A stretch of DNA of 64,000 nt from positions 216,001 to 280,000 of the forward strand of contig WBZZ01003537.1 in assembly GCA_019918135.1 (NCBI GenBank), given 5' to 3'. The position numbers and the translations under genes are program-made. Positions 1 through 7,929 of this stretch are shown in pieces (position 1 is the first letter of the stretch; the number at the start of each line of letters is the position of its first letter). The stretch comes from Paulinella micropora (lineage: Eukaryota; Cercozoa; Imbricatea; Euglyphida; Paulinellidae). Below the pieces are notes generated by a model. It did not search any database and had not been told where the DNA came from. It saw only the letters and a list, made by a program, of their open reading frames with translations.

Positions 1-3000
1 ACAGGAAACAAAACATTTACTACTTATGTGGCCGTAAAAGACTCAAATCCATTAAACACAGGTAAGTTATTCTTCAATTACAACAATAATATGGGTTCTA
101 TTTATTCGTCGGAGGCAGGTGGAGCAACGGGCTATCCACTAACTATTGTCGGTTCTTCTATACTTTTTGCTCCAACAACAGGTGGTGGAATGACATTGAC
201 AAATAATGTTTTAAATTTTAATAGCACAACAGCAATCAGCGGACTGCCCGCGCCATTCTACGACGGCGATGCTTCAACAAAGGCTTACACCGATACGAAA
301 CTGGCAAAGGACGGCACAGTGGCTATGACGGGTAGTTTAAATATGGGAGGATTTTCAATTACAAATGTTAATCTTGTTGACAACATTGATGTATCCACCC
401 TTGATACTTCTGTGGTCAAACTAACAGGAGACCAAACCATAGCAGGAACCAAAACATTTAGCAATGTGGTAAATGCTAGTGCGGGGATTGATATGAAAAG
501 TCAAAGCATAACAAATGTAAATCTGGTTGATGGTGTGGATGTTTCTGTTCTTGATACTTCCGCGGTTAAACTGACAGGAGACCAGACCATAGCAGGAAAT
601 AAAAAATTTACTTCAACAATAGAAGTGCGGGGTGCCACAGGTCCAACCGCTTTTGATGGTATCGGTATTGCCTTTGATACGGCGACAAATATAGGAGAGA
701 TTGTGGCACAAAAAATAGCAACCGCAGCCTATTATCCAATACAAATAACAGGGTCATATGTTGATTTATATGCTGGGGATAATGTAATCGCGACAGCAAC
801 GGGCACTACACTATCTTTGAACAACAGAAAAATTACAAACTTAGCCACACCAACAGCAACAACGGACGGGGCGAATAAAAGTTATGTAGATACATTAGAC
901 GGGCAAAATGTGAAATTAACAGGAAACCAAACCATAGCAGGAATTAAGACATATAGCAGTGGTCTTGAAATAACAGGAAATTCAATAAATGCTACAACAA
1001 AGGGCACATTCGTGGTTTTTAACTCCACAGCCAATATCGGGTCAATTGCTAGTTTGGATATGAAAACTGCAACATATTACAACTTTGAAATTTCTGCGAA
1101 AAAAATAAGTTTCATTATTGACGGGACGATTGTCGGTTGGGTAAATGCTTCGGGGCTAGATTGTAATAGTAGCAAAATAGCCAACCTTGGAACTCCGACA
1201 TTATCAACGGACGGAGCGACAAAAGGGTATGCGGACACATTGGACGGACAAAATGTAAAACTAACAGGCGACCAAACCATAACAGGAATTAAGATATTTA
1301 ATGGAAGTAGAAATGATGTAAAAGCACTGACCTTATTAAGCCAAGCCGATTTCAATAATGTAGATATCATTAATGGTGGAAATATAACATATAATGGGGC
1401 GAGGATATTAAACCAAAACGGAGGAGATATCTTTTTCAGTCAGACAACGGGTGATTATCAGTATTTCTTATTTACTCTAAATACTGCTACAAGCGGAACC
1501 GCGAACCAACGAGGCTATGTATTTACGAATGTAGCGGCTGATGTAAAAGGGGCGGGACTTTATATTTCAAAACTTTTGGATAATAAAAGTGCTTCGTCTG
1601 ACATTGTCCGTTTTAACAATGCTGGCGGTATGCGGTTTTATGGTGCTTTGGATATGAACAGCAACAACATAACAAGTGGCGGAACAATAACAGGAACAAC
1701 ATTAACGGCAACTGCTGGTATATCAACAACTACATTAACGGCGAGCGACAAAATAACAACAGCATCAGGCAAACCAATAATCATAGGCAATACAACAAAA
1801 GGAGTAGGAGCAACTGGTGGCTTAGAGTTATATGGAACGGCGAGCGACCCCGCTGGACCACATATACAAGCCATTGTATCAACAGACACTCATCCAGTTT
1901 TCCAAATGTGGAATTATGCTCATAATGATATTACGTTAGGTTTTGATGCTTATGTGTCGGGAGGGGCATGGAAATCATCTTCTGCGACATCTAACTTTTT
2001 AATACAAAAAAGCACTAACCTTATTTTCTATTACAAATCAGGAGCAACGGTGGGAAATACTGTATCGTTTAATGTCGCAATGGACATCAGTAGCACAACG
2101 GGCTTACTAACGGCTAGTGCGGGGATATCAACAACGACATTGGCAACGAGCGATAAAATAACAACAGCATCAGGCAAACCGATAATCATAGGCAACTCAA
2201 CGAAAGGAGTGGGAGCGACAGGTGGTTTAGAAATATACGGAACGGCGAGTAATGTAGCAGGGCCACATATACAGGCAATAACTTCAACCGATGCCTATCC
2301 AGTTTTTCAACAACTAAACTGGGCACACGACAATGTCAATTTAAGTTTTGATGCTTATTTTGATGGCACGAACTGGAAATCAAGCCACAGCGGTTCAAAC
2401 TTTCTAATTCAAAAAGGTGGAAAACTCGCTTTTTATTATAATTCAGGAACAGCGGTTGGAAACAATATATCTTACACTGAGGCGATTAATATTAATACGT
2501 CGGGAGAGTTAGTTTTACCAACAGCATCCAGCGGTAATTTATTAATACGAAAAAGACCCGCTTCTACTAATGACCCGCAACTATTTTTTAAATCAGGAGG
2601 ATATACGAATTATGCATCAATTGTTTCTTCAACTGGTTTGCTTCACGCTTGGACTACTTCAAACTCTACTACTGGTGAGCCGTCAGGCAGTTATAATTAT
2701 ATCCCGCTAAATGGTGCTTGGACAAACTCGTCGGATAGACGGCTTAAATCAGATATTAAAACATTAGACTGCGGTGATTGTTGCGAGAAACTAACAAAAA
2801 TAAACTGCTGCTCGTATTATTGGAAATCAGATGAGAAGAAAGAAAAAAAAGGCCACGGATTTATTGCGGACGAAGTAAAAAAGATTTTTCCAGAATTTGT
2901 ATCTGAAAGTGGAATGAAAGCAGAGGATGGAGACGGCTACCTTGAAGGCATAACATACACTGACTTTATACCTGTATTGGTCAGCGGATTTCAACATTTA

Positions 3001-3117
3001 ACGGAAAAAGTGATTTATTTAGAAAAAGAAAATAAAACTTTACTTAATATATTACAAGACCAAGCGAACCAATTAGCAGAAATACGAGCAGTTTTATTTC
3101 CTTCAAATGCCCCCTAG
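1..3117 (+). CDS. Virion fibre protein with C-terminal S74 self-cleaving chaperone (5' partial)
   Basis: The frame is open from base 1, so the true start lies upstream; GTG at 28 is only an apparent start. The body is a low-complexity, Thr/Asn/Gly-rich beta-repeat protein. It has at least four copies of a VKLTGDQTIAG-KTF motif and two long repeats that each contain ASGKPIIIGN, as in trimeric phage and PLV fibres. The last ~130 residues (from about residue 901 counting from base 28) match peptidase S74, the intramolecular chaperone of endosialidase-type spikes: SSDRRLKSDI at the start, then GHGFIADEV, IPVLVSGFQ and a terminal coiled coil. In that family a Ser/Lys dyad near the domain start cleaves the chaperone off after trimer folding. 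Expected role: host attachment. The receptor cannot be inferred. Confidence 0.85.
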   Translation, partial: TGNKTFTTYVAVKDSNPLNTGKLFFNYNNNMGSIYSSEAGGATGYPLTIVGSSILFAPTTGGGMTLTNNVLNFNSTTAISGLPAPFYDGDASTKAYTDTKLAKDGTVAMTGSLNMGGFSITNVNLVDNIDVSTLDTSVVKLTGDQTIAGTKTFSNVVNASAGIDMKSQSITNVNLVDGVDVSVLDTSAVKLTGDQTIAGNKKFTSTIEVRGATGPTAFDGIGIAFDTATNIGEIVAQKIATAAYYPIQITGSYVDLYAGDNVIATATGTTLSLNNRKITNLATPTATTDGANKSYVDTLDGQNVKLTGNQTIAGIKTYSSGLEITGNSINATTKGTFVVFNSTANIGSIASLDMKTATYYNFEISAKKISFIIDGTIVGWVNASGLDCNSSKIANLGTPTLSTDGATKGYADTLDGQNVKLTGDQTITGIKIFNGSRNDVKALTLLSQADFNNVDIINGGNITYNGARILNQNGGDIFFSQTTGDYQYFLFTLNTATSGTANQRGYVFTNVAADVKGAGLYISKLLDNKSASSDIVRFNNAGGMRFYGALDMNSNNITSGGTITGTTLTATAGISTTTLTASDKITTASGKPIIIGNTTKGVGATGGLELYGTASDPAGPHIQAIVSTDTHPVFQMWNYAHNDITLGFDAYVSGGAWKSSSATSNFLIQKSTNLIFYYKSGATVGNTVSFNVAMDISSTTGLLTASAGISTTTLATSDKITTASGKPIIIGNSTKGVGATGGLEIYGTASNVAGPHIQAITSTDAYPVFQQLNWAHDNVNLSFDAYFDGTNWKSSHSGSNFLIQKGGKLAFYYNSGTAVGNNISYTEAININTSGELVLPTASSGNLLIRKRPASTNDPQLFFKSGGYTNYASIVSSTGLLHAWTTSNSTTGEPSGSYNYIPLNGAWTNSSDRRLKSDIKTLDCGDCCEKLTKINCCSYYWKSDEKKEKKGHGFIADEVKKIFPEFVSESGMKAEDGDGYLEGITYTDFIPVLVSGFQHLTEKVIYLEKENKTLLNILQDQANQLAEIRAVLFPSNAP

Positions 3118-3448
3118 ATTACACCCACCACCAATCATAGAAGTAGATGGAGGCGAACTCACACCAGAACTCAAAAACCGTGTGCTTGATGTCCAAATTA
3201 AGCAGGAAGAAAAAAAATTAGACCACGAATACGAGGACAGCTGGGATTGCTGTTTGACTAAGCGAAAAACCGACAGCCGACTTATTAAATACTTATTTCA
3301 AATGGGTATCATTATCGCCATCATCACCCTTTGTATCGTGAGGTTGTCTGAAAAGAACTTACCGTGCGAGGTTGCCAACACGTACGTAGGTATTTTGACC
3401 TTGCTTATAGGCATCTGCCTTCCTTCCCCTTCTAGCTCAAAGAAGTGA
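3107..3448 (+). CDS. Small two-span membrane protein of PLV type
   Basis: 113 residues, with an ATG overlapping the end of the fibre gene by 11 bases, which suggests coupled expression. The N-terminal half is hydrophilic and charged (proline-rich start, then Lys/Glu-rich) with a WDCCL segment. Two hydrophobic stretches follow, at about residues 66-84 and 90-107, separated by a short loop with a cysteine, and a serine/lysine tail ends the protein. Short membrane proteins with a late conserved Pro-Ser-Pro motif are common in PLVs and virophages, where a virion or membrane-interaction role is suspected but not shown. Function here is inferred from topology and position only. Confidence 0.6.
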   Translation: MPPRLHPPPIIEVDGGELTPELKNRVLDVQIKQEEKKLDHEYEDSWDCCLTKRKTDSRLIKYLFQMGIIIAIITLCIVRLSEKNLPCEVANTYVGILTLLIGICLPSPSSSKK

Positions 3449-3688
3449 GCATTCATATAATTGAGTTTTATACCAAGAGCTATCACCAGCACAGATTAGC
3501 GGGATAGCTTCATCAAAACTACGACACATATTATTTCCATTATTTATGAAAACACATTTAAATTTGGTTTCTATTCCTTTTTGAATACAATAAAGACAAC
3601 TTTCATTTTTTTTATCGCTGACCCGTGAATAGAAATCACAAGCAGTCCGACCTAACACAGAGCACACAAATAATAATATTAATAACAT
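3437..3688 (-). CDS. Possible secreted cysteine-rich small protein
   Basis: 83 residues on the opposite strand, filling the gap between the membrane protein gene and the next + strand gene, and overlapping the former by 12 bases at its 3' end. The N-terminus reads as a signal peptide (LLILLFVCSVLG) and the mature part carries seven cysteines with CLYC-like spacing, so an exported disulfide-bonded peptide is plausible. AT-rich DNA with a TATA-like run lies upstream of the ATG at 3688. I recognise no family. A chance open frame is possible, but the signal peptide, the cysteine pattern and the otherwise empty gap argue for a real gene. Confidence 0.45.
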   Translation of the reverse strand: MLLILLFVCSVLGRTACDFYSRVSDKKNESCLYCIQKGIETKFKCVFINNGNNMCRSFDEAIPLICAGDSSWYKTQLYECSLL

Positions 3689-3732
3689 AATATATTATAC
3701 AACATATAGAACCGCTTCACCAAAAATAGAGG

Positions 3733-4095
3733 ATGACTGATTTCAAATACCAAAAGATTATTTTTCTGAGTAATGATTTTGCTGGTGGTAGCAAGACATT
3801 TGACAAAAACATTCAAATGAACTTTACCCCAACCAGAATGAATGTTAAGTTTATCCACTATATGAATGATACATCGGAAACAAAAACGAAAATCCTTTAT
3901 ATGGACCGCATCGGCATTATCGGCACATTCGCTGACAGCAATGTCGCAAACATTTCAAATCTCGGTTATAATCTTGGAAATATCGGCTGGACCGACGGTC
4001 AATACAGTTTTAAAGTGCTTAAAACAGACAGCGGTAATATTGAGACCGACCAACTAGCTGGAAGAATTGTTATTTGTTTAGAATTTTTGGCTTGA
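3733..4095 (+). CDS. Hypothetical protein, probably virion-associated
   Basis: 120 residues starting at ATG 3733 after an AT-rich spacer. It is beta-rich in appearance, with alternating hydrophobic residues (KIIFLSNDF, KFIHYMND, RIVICLEFLA), no cysteines, no signal peptide and no membrane span. It sits directly upstream of the packaging ATPase, with the stop codon 14 bases before the ATPase ATG, so the two probably share a transcript. The position within the structural gene block suggests a small capsid, decoration or fibre-accessory protein, but I do not recognise the family and assign no function. Confidence 0.65.
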   Translation: MTDFKYQKIIFLSNDFAGGSKTFDKNIQMNFTPTRMNVKFIHYMNDTSETKTKILYMDRIGIIGTFADSNVANISNLGYNLGNIGWTDGQYSFKVLKTDSGNIETDQLAGRIVICLEFLA

Positions 4096-4109
4096 TAAAG
4101 TATAGAGTG

Positions 4110-4934
4110 ATGGAGAAAATCAATAATGTAAAGGTGAAACCAGTCAAGCAAAACGGAGATGGCGACAAGTTGGCAAAAGGATATAAGTTATTTGATGAAC
4201 CGTATGCCAATATTTTTCTTCTCGCTCGCAAGAAGAGTGGCAAGACGACCGCACTGTTTGAAATCCTGAAACGAACAACGGACAAAAAAACGAGGATTGT
4301 TATCATTGCCAGCACAATCCACAAGGACCACATTTACAAAGAAATGGTTAAGCACTTCAAGAAGAAGGGAAACCCGATGGCTATATATACATATTTGAAA
4401 ACGGAAGGACTGTCTGTAATTGATTACGAGTTAGACAAACTGAATAAGCCAGATGAGGAGCAAGAAGAAGGCGAGGTTGTGCGGGACGAGAAAGAAGAAC
4501 CGAAGCCAAAGTTTTTATATTTTGGAAAAGAGGAAAAGAAGAAACAGGAGGGAGGCGAAAAGGTGGAGAGACCGTCTAAGTATCAAACTCCCGAAGTTGT
4601 GCTAGTTTTGGACGACCTTGGAAGTGGGCTCAGAGATAAATCAGTAAGCGATTTGTTGAAGCGGAACAGGCATTTCAAGTCAAAGGTGATTATAAGCTCA
4701 CAATATCTACAAGACCTAAAACCTGAGGCGATTAAACAGCTGGACTACCTTCTTATTTTTCCAGGTCAGAGTGTTGATAAAATAGAACTCGTGTATAAAC
4801 ATTTGGACCTCGGCTATGACCTTGAATACTTCATTGAAAAATACCACGAGGCTACCAAAGAACGATTTAACTTTTTGTATGTTGATGCGGTGTCGGACGA
4901 GCTGAGGCAAAATTTTAATAAACGATTTTTGTAA
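4110..4934 (+). CDS. A32-like DNA-packaging ATPase (FtsK/HerA superfamily)
   Basis: 274 residues from the ATG at 4110; an upstream TTG extension into the previous gene is not credible. Walker A is ARKKSGKTT at residues 39-47 and Walker B is VLVLDDL at 164-170 with both aspartates. ISSQY at 195-199 fits the strand-3/sensor position of this superfamily. Between them is a Lys/Glu-rich insert (about 112-157). This is the genome-packaging motor typical of Polintons, PLVs, virophages and nucleocytoplasmic viruses, which drives DNA into the preformed capsid with ATP. Neighbours are capsid and maturation genes, as expected. The length is normal for the family and no motif is missing. Confidence 0.93.
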   Translation: MEKINNVKVKPVKQNGDGDKLAKGYKLFDEPYANIFLLARKKSGKTTALFEILKRTTDKKTRIVIIASTIHKDHIYKEMVKHFKKKGNPMAIYTYLKTEGLSVIDYELDKLNKPDEEQEEGEVVRDEKEEPKPKFLYFGKEEKKKQEGGEKVERPSKYQTPEVVLVLDDLGSGLRDKSVSDLLKRNRHFKSKVIISSQYLQDLKPEAIKQLDYLLIFPGQSVDKIELVYKHLDLGYDLEYFIEKYHEATKERFNFLYVDAVSDELRQNFNKRFL

Positions 4935-4940
4935 TTTTGT

Positions 4941-4957
4941 ATTATTTATTTTTTTTC
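4941..4957 (+). promoter_or_regulatory. AT-rich promoter-like motif upstream of basic core protein gene
   Basis: ATTATTTATTTTTTTT lies 11 bases before the ATG at 4968. The same core recurs before other genes of this element (5306, 7845, 9484, 10750). Seen directly; the promoter role is inferred from recurrence and position. Confidence 0.5.
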
Positions 4958-4967
4958 ATATATTATA

Positions 4968-5276
4968 ATGGTTGTGAAAACAACAAGGGTTGAAGTCATT
5001 CCAACAGTCGGAAAAATAACAAGAAACTCAAACACAATGGCGGGCGGAAAAAAGAAAACTGGTCGCAAGAAGGGGCAACAGGGTGGAAAAGTAAATTGGA
5101 AAAAAGTCGGACAGGCAATATTGGATGCTAATAGGTTTATCAAGAAAAATCAATTGATTTCAAGAGGGGCTACCTTTCTTAGCGATGTCGGAGTTCCTTA
5201 TGCGGACCGTGTAGCGAAGGCTGCGGCCAAACAAGGATACGGCAAGCAACGAGGCCGTGGGGCACTTAAATTTTAA
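4968..5276 (+). CDS. Basic core-like / minor capsid protein
   Basis: 102 residues, strongly basic. A Lys/Gly/Arg-rich stretch (GGKKKTGRKKGQQGGK) is followed by an amphipathic helical region (VGQAILDANRFIKKNQLISRG) and a Gly/Arg tail. This pattern resembles small adenovirus pX/pVI-like proteins reported for Polintons and adintoviruses, which bind DNA or disrupt membranes and are usually matured by the viral protease. No cleavage site can be fixed by eye. A second in-frame ATG at 5037 begins right at the basic stretch and could be the true start; the first is preferred because of its spacing from the promoter-like motif. The role is inferred from composition and genome position. Confidence 0.65.
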   Translation: MVVKTTRVEVIPTVGKITRNSNTMAGGKKKTGRKKGQQGGKVNWKKVGQAILDANRFIKKNQLISRGATFLSDVGVPYADRVAKAAAKQGYGKQRGRGALKF

Positions 5277-5305
5277 ACCCCCAGATAATATTGAACTAAA
5301 CTTTC

Positions 5306-5322
5306 TATTATTTTTTTATATA
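5306..5322 (+). promoter_or_regulatory. AT-rich promoter-like motif upstream of coiled-coil protein gene
   Basis: CTATTATTTTTTTATAT directly precedes the ATG at 5325. It belongs to the recurrent ATTATTT(A)TTTTT motif of this element. Function inferred. Confidence 0.45.
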
Positions 5323-5324
5323 CG

Positions 5325-6068
5325 ATGAGAAAAAAACCTAAACAAAGACCGCCGAGGATATACAGAACGAAAGATGGTCGGCCATATATCAAAGTAAAAG
5401 GCAAACGGGCATATCTAAACTTTGGAAAGAAAACAAATGACTTATCAACACTTCAAATCGTTAAGCTGTTTATGAAATACTTGAATAAACCAAAAGCAAA
5501 GAAACCGCGGCCGACACATAAAGACAAACGCACACTGAAAAAAGTTCAAAGCCTGTCGGATATTGAACAGAACACGAGAACCGCAATTCAAGACCACTTA
5601 GACAAACTTAAACAAGAAAAGTATGAACTCATTGAAGCCATAGAGAAAAAGGAAAAGTCGGCACGGGATGACCTACAAGAGGATAAGAAACGGCAGGAAA
5701 GAAAGGACCTTGCCGATGCTAAGGGAAGAAAAGAGGAGTTGGACAGGGAACATAAAAGAGAACTGGCGGAGGTTAAGGAAAGGCTGGAAGAAAAGGATAG
5801 GGAAATGAAAAAGGAACAACGACTTATCCAGGAACTAAATGCTGAACGACGACATAGACAGGGATTATTGATGGCACCACTAGCACCGCCTATGATATCT
5901 TCACGACCACCGCCACCACCAGGAAGGCCACCACCAAGGAAAAGAAGAGGCATAATTGTAAAGGATGCGGAAGAAGAGGAGAAACACAAGCAAACTAAAA
6001 AGGAAAAATTAATTGATAATATGTTCGCTGAGACACTAAAACAGAAACGGAATAAAGCAGGAACCTAA
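5325..6068 (+). CDS. Coiled-coil, proline-rich-tail protein of unknown function
   Basis: 247 residues. The N-terminal ~65 residues are basic and include a RTKDGRPYIKVKGKR segment. Residues ~75-180 form a long Lys/Glu-rich heptad-like coiled coil. Then come a polyproline segment (about residues 190-206), a basic KRRG cluster and a charged helical end. Comparable long coiled-coil proteins next to the protease are frequent in PLVs, and a scaffold or capsid-assembly role would fit the position between the core-like protein and the maturation protease. Coiled coils are easily mis-assigned by composition, so I name no function. The start is supported by the AT-rich motif just upstream. Confidence 0.65.
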   Translation: MRKKPKQRPPRIYRTKDGRPYIKVKGKRAYLNFGKKTNDLSTLQIVKLFMKYLNKPKAKKPRPTHKDKRTLKKVQSLSDIEQNTRTAIQDHLDKLKQEKYELIEAIEKKEKSARDDLQEDKKRQERKDLADAKGRKEELDREHKRELAEVKERLEEKDREMKKEQRLIQELNAERRHRQGLLMAPLAPPMISSRPPPPPGRPPPRKRRGIIVKDAEEEEKHKQTKKEKLIDNMFAETLKQKRNKAGT

Positions 6069-6099
6069 TAATGAAATAATTGTTAAAAAACTACGATTT

Positions 6100-6915
6100 A
6101 TGGGCCACAATATTCCAGATATGAAACCAGCGAAGGGGGGAAGAATAAATTATTCAGGAATGTTGAAAAAATGGCTATATACCAGTCCTGTTATAAACGA
6201 GGGAATGATGTCGCCCGACCAGGCTTGGACTTCATTTGATTTATGGGTAGAAGGTGCCGTTCAAAAAAGAAAAGATGAAGTAGATAGAGAAGCAAAAGGA
6301 GAAGAAAAAGCAGTAGAAAAAGAAGTAGAAGAAAAAGAAGAACAAGGAGTTGTAGAAGAGCCAAGTGGTAATGATGAAGATTTGGTGAGTGAAACGGAGG
6401 ACCCTGGCGAACAGTCTGGTATCGGAGCGGGGCTAAGGACGAATGAAATAGACGACATAATGAAAAAGCACGATTGGTATTTGGGCACGATAGCCAGCGA
6501 CCAAATCAACACATTAAAACCAGAAAAAAGAAAGAAGTATGGTTTTATTATGAATACGGACCCAAGCACCAAAAAAGGGCAACATTGGATGGCTGTTTGG
6601 GTTAGTCTGAATGGCGATAGGAGTGTTGAAATCTACGACCCGCTAGCCGAATATCAACCGACTGAACTTTTCCAGCAACAAATGAAACAGCTGTTAGATA
6701 AAAGCCGTCCTGATAGTTATTTATTAATGAAGGTCAATCAAGTTAAACAACAATCAAACACCTCAGACACTTGCGGTTGGCACTCAATGCGGTTTCTTTT
6801 AGAGCGGGCAAAAGGAACAAGATTTAAATTCGCCAGTGGATGGACTGATTTGAAGGAGAAGGAGGCGGAGGAATTGAAATCACAGAATGGGTATGGTTTT
6901 GATACATATATTTAA
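6100..6915 (+). CDS. Adenain/Ulp1-like maturation cysteine protease
   Basis: 271 residues. An acidic linker (residues ~60-105) separates a short N-terminal helical region from the C-terminal protease. Catalytic elements run in the family order: His162 in QHWMAVW, Asp180 in EIYDP, a Gln around 217-218 in KQQSN and the nucleophile Cys225 in DTCGWH. This is the C5/C48 clan CE protease of adenoviruses, Polintons and PLVs, which cleaves capsid and core precursors during virion maturation. It lies directly before the penton and major capsid genes. The acidic insert is unusual in length but outside the catalytic core. No DNA-cofactor motif can be seen by eye. Confidence 0.9.
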   Translation: MGHNIPDMKPAKGGRINYSGMLKKWLYTSPVINEGMMSPDQAWTSFDLWVEGAVQKRKDEVDREAKGEEKAVEKEVEEKEEQGVVEEPSGNDEDLVSETEDPGEQSGIGAGLRTNEIDDIMKKHDWYLGTIASDQINTLKPEKRKKYGFIMNTDPSTKKGQHWMAVWVSLNGDRSVEIYDPLAEYQPTELFQQQMKQLLDKSRPDSYLLMKVNQVKQQSNTSDTCGWHSMRFLLERAKGTRFKFASGWTDLKEKEAEELKSQNGYGFDTYI

Positions 6916-7013
6916 CCCCTCCGTTGTGGTAATTAAAACAAAAATATATTTTTCTATATATATACAGTATATTTTTTGAGGTCGTAGGAGGTTTTTGAAA
7001 AAAAGCTCCTACA
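6916..7013 (+). promoter_or_regulatory. AT-rich intergenic leader before penton gene, with small inverted repeat
   Basis: 98 bases containing AAAAATATATTTTTCTATATATATACAG-type AT-rich sequence. Near the 3' end, GTAGGAG and CTCCTAC (6984-7012) can pair around a T/A-rich loop immediately before the ATG at 7014. A promoter plus a small 5'-leader hairpin is possible; this is inferred only. Confidence 0.35.
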
Positions 7014-7829
7014 ATGGAGTATAAAGGTGGCAGGAGTTCTAACATCTATTACATAAACAGTAAAAACAGGATTAATGGCACAGATAGCGACTTTACACAC
7101 TCTTTGGATTTAAGAGGATTGGACAATCCAACACACTGTAAAATTTTACATATCTATGTGCCGAAGTCGTATTACTCTGTGGCAAGTCCTTACAACACTT
7201 TTATTCTGAGTGAGAACGGCAACGAGGCAGTCATTACGATACCCGAAGGAAACTACACAATGAATAACTTAAAAAATAAGCTGGCCGAAGTGCTAACCGC
7301 AGAAAGCCCCAACGACTACACATACACAATAACAAGCAACAACACCAACACTGACCCAGAAGACGGCAAGCTATTATTTACTGTGGCAGACAACCCCATT
7401 AATATTCAACCGCGGTTTGTATTTGATGACGAAACAAGGGTTCACGAAATTATGGGGTTTGAGCGGTCGTCTACTTATTTCTTTGCTAATAATACACTGA
7501 GGTCATCAAATGTCATAATATTGACGGGCGAAAAAACATTGTATCTTCAATCGGACCTCGTTGGCGAAGGCGACAATCACGTGCTCCAAGAAATATACAC
7601 AGCGAATGAAATCCCGTTCGGCTCTGTTATCTACGATGGAAGCGGGTCGGAGTATGGCAAAAGACTGTCCGCCAATTCAAACAATGTATTTAGGTTTTAC
7701 TTAACTGACGAAAACGACCAACCCATTAACCTAAACGGTCTCGGCATTGTTATGACATTGTTGATTTACCGCGAAACGAATTATTTTAATTTATTTACAT
7801 CATTTTTTAATTTGCTTAAATCTAGGTAG
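7014..7829 (+). CDS. Penton-like minor capsid protein
   Basis: 271 residues. The N-terminal pattern is characteristic of Polinton/PLV pentons: YYINSKNRINGTDSDF, then VPKSYYSV, NTFILSENG and IPEGNYTMNNL, typical of the single jelly-roll vertex protein. The remainder is beta-rich (VIILTGEKTLYLQSD, VFRFYLTDE) and ends in a hydrophobic stretch. It precedes the major capsid gene, the usual order in this virus group. The protein would occupy the fivefold vertices and be the likely mount for the fibre. Length is normal for the family. The last ~25 residues (TNYFNLFTSFFNLLKSR region) are more hydrophobic than expected and may be a lineage-specific tail. Confidence 0.82.
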   Translation: MEYKGGRSSNIYYINSKNRINGTDSDFTHSLDLRGLDNPTHCKILHIYVPKSYYSVASPYNTFILSENGNEAVITIPEGNYTMNNLKNKLAEVLTAESPNDYTYTITSNNTNTDPEDGKLLFTVADNPINIQPRFVFDDETRVHEIMGFERSSTYFFANNTLRSSNVIILTGEKTLYLQSDLVGEGDNHVLQEIYTANEIPFGSVIYDGSGSEYGKRLSANSNNVFRFYLTDENDQPINLNGLGIVMTLLIYRETNYFNLFTSFFNLLKSR

Positions 7830-7844
7830 GTTAATTAATTTTAG

Positions 7845-7860
7845 AATTATTTATTTTTTT
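7845..7860 (+). promoter_or_regulatory. AT-rich promoter-like motif upstream of major capsid gene
   Basis: AATTATTTATTTTTTT lies 54-70 bases before the two candidate ATGs (7914, 7930). It is the best match to the element's recurrent motif. It is followed by CTCAGG, so the same tract also resembles a splice acceptor pyrimidine run. The promoter interpretation is preferred because the motif recurs at other genes. Confidence 0.5.
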
Positions 7861-7929
7861 CTCAGGTTAAGATATATAGAGACCTTTTGAAAATCGTTTT
7901 TGAATTCGTAAGTATGCCGTCTGTCCAAT

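Noticed and set aside
5588-5989. 133-codon - strand frame rich in serine
   Set aside because: Antisense shadow of the Lys/Glu-rich coiled-coil gene; serine runs come from reversed Lys/Glu codons.
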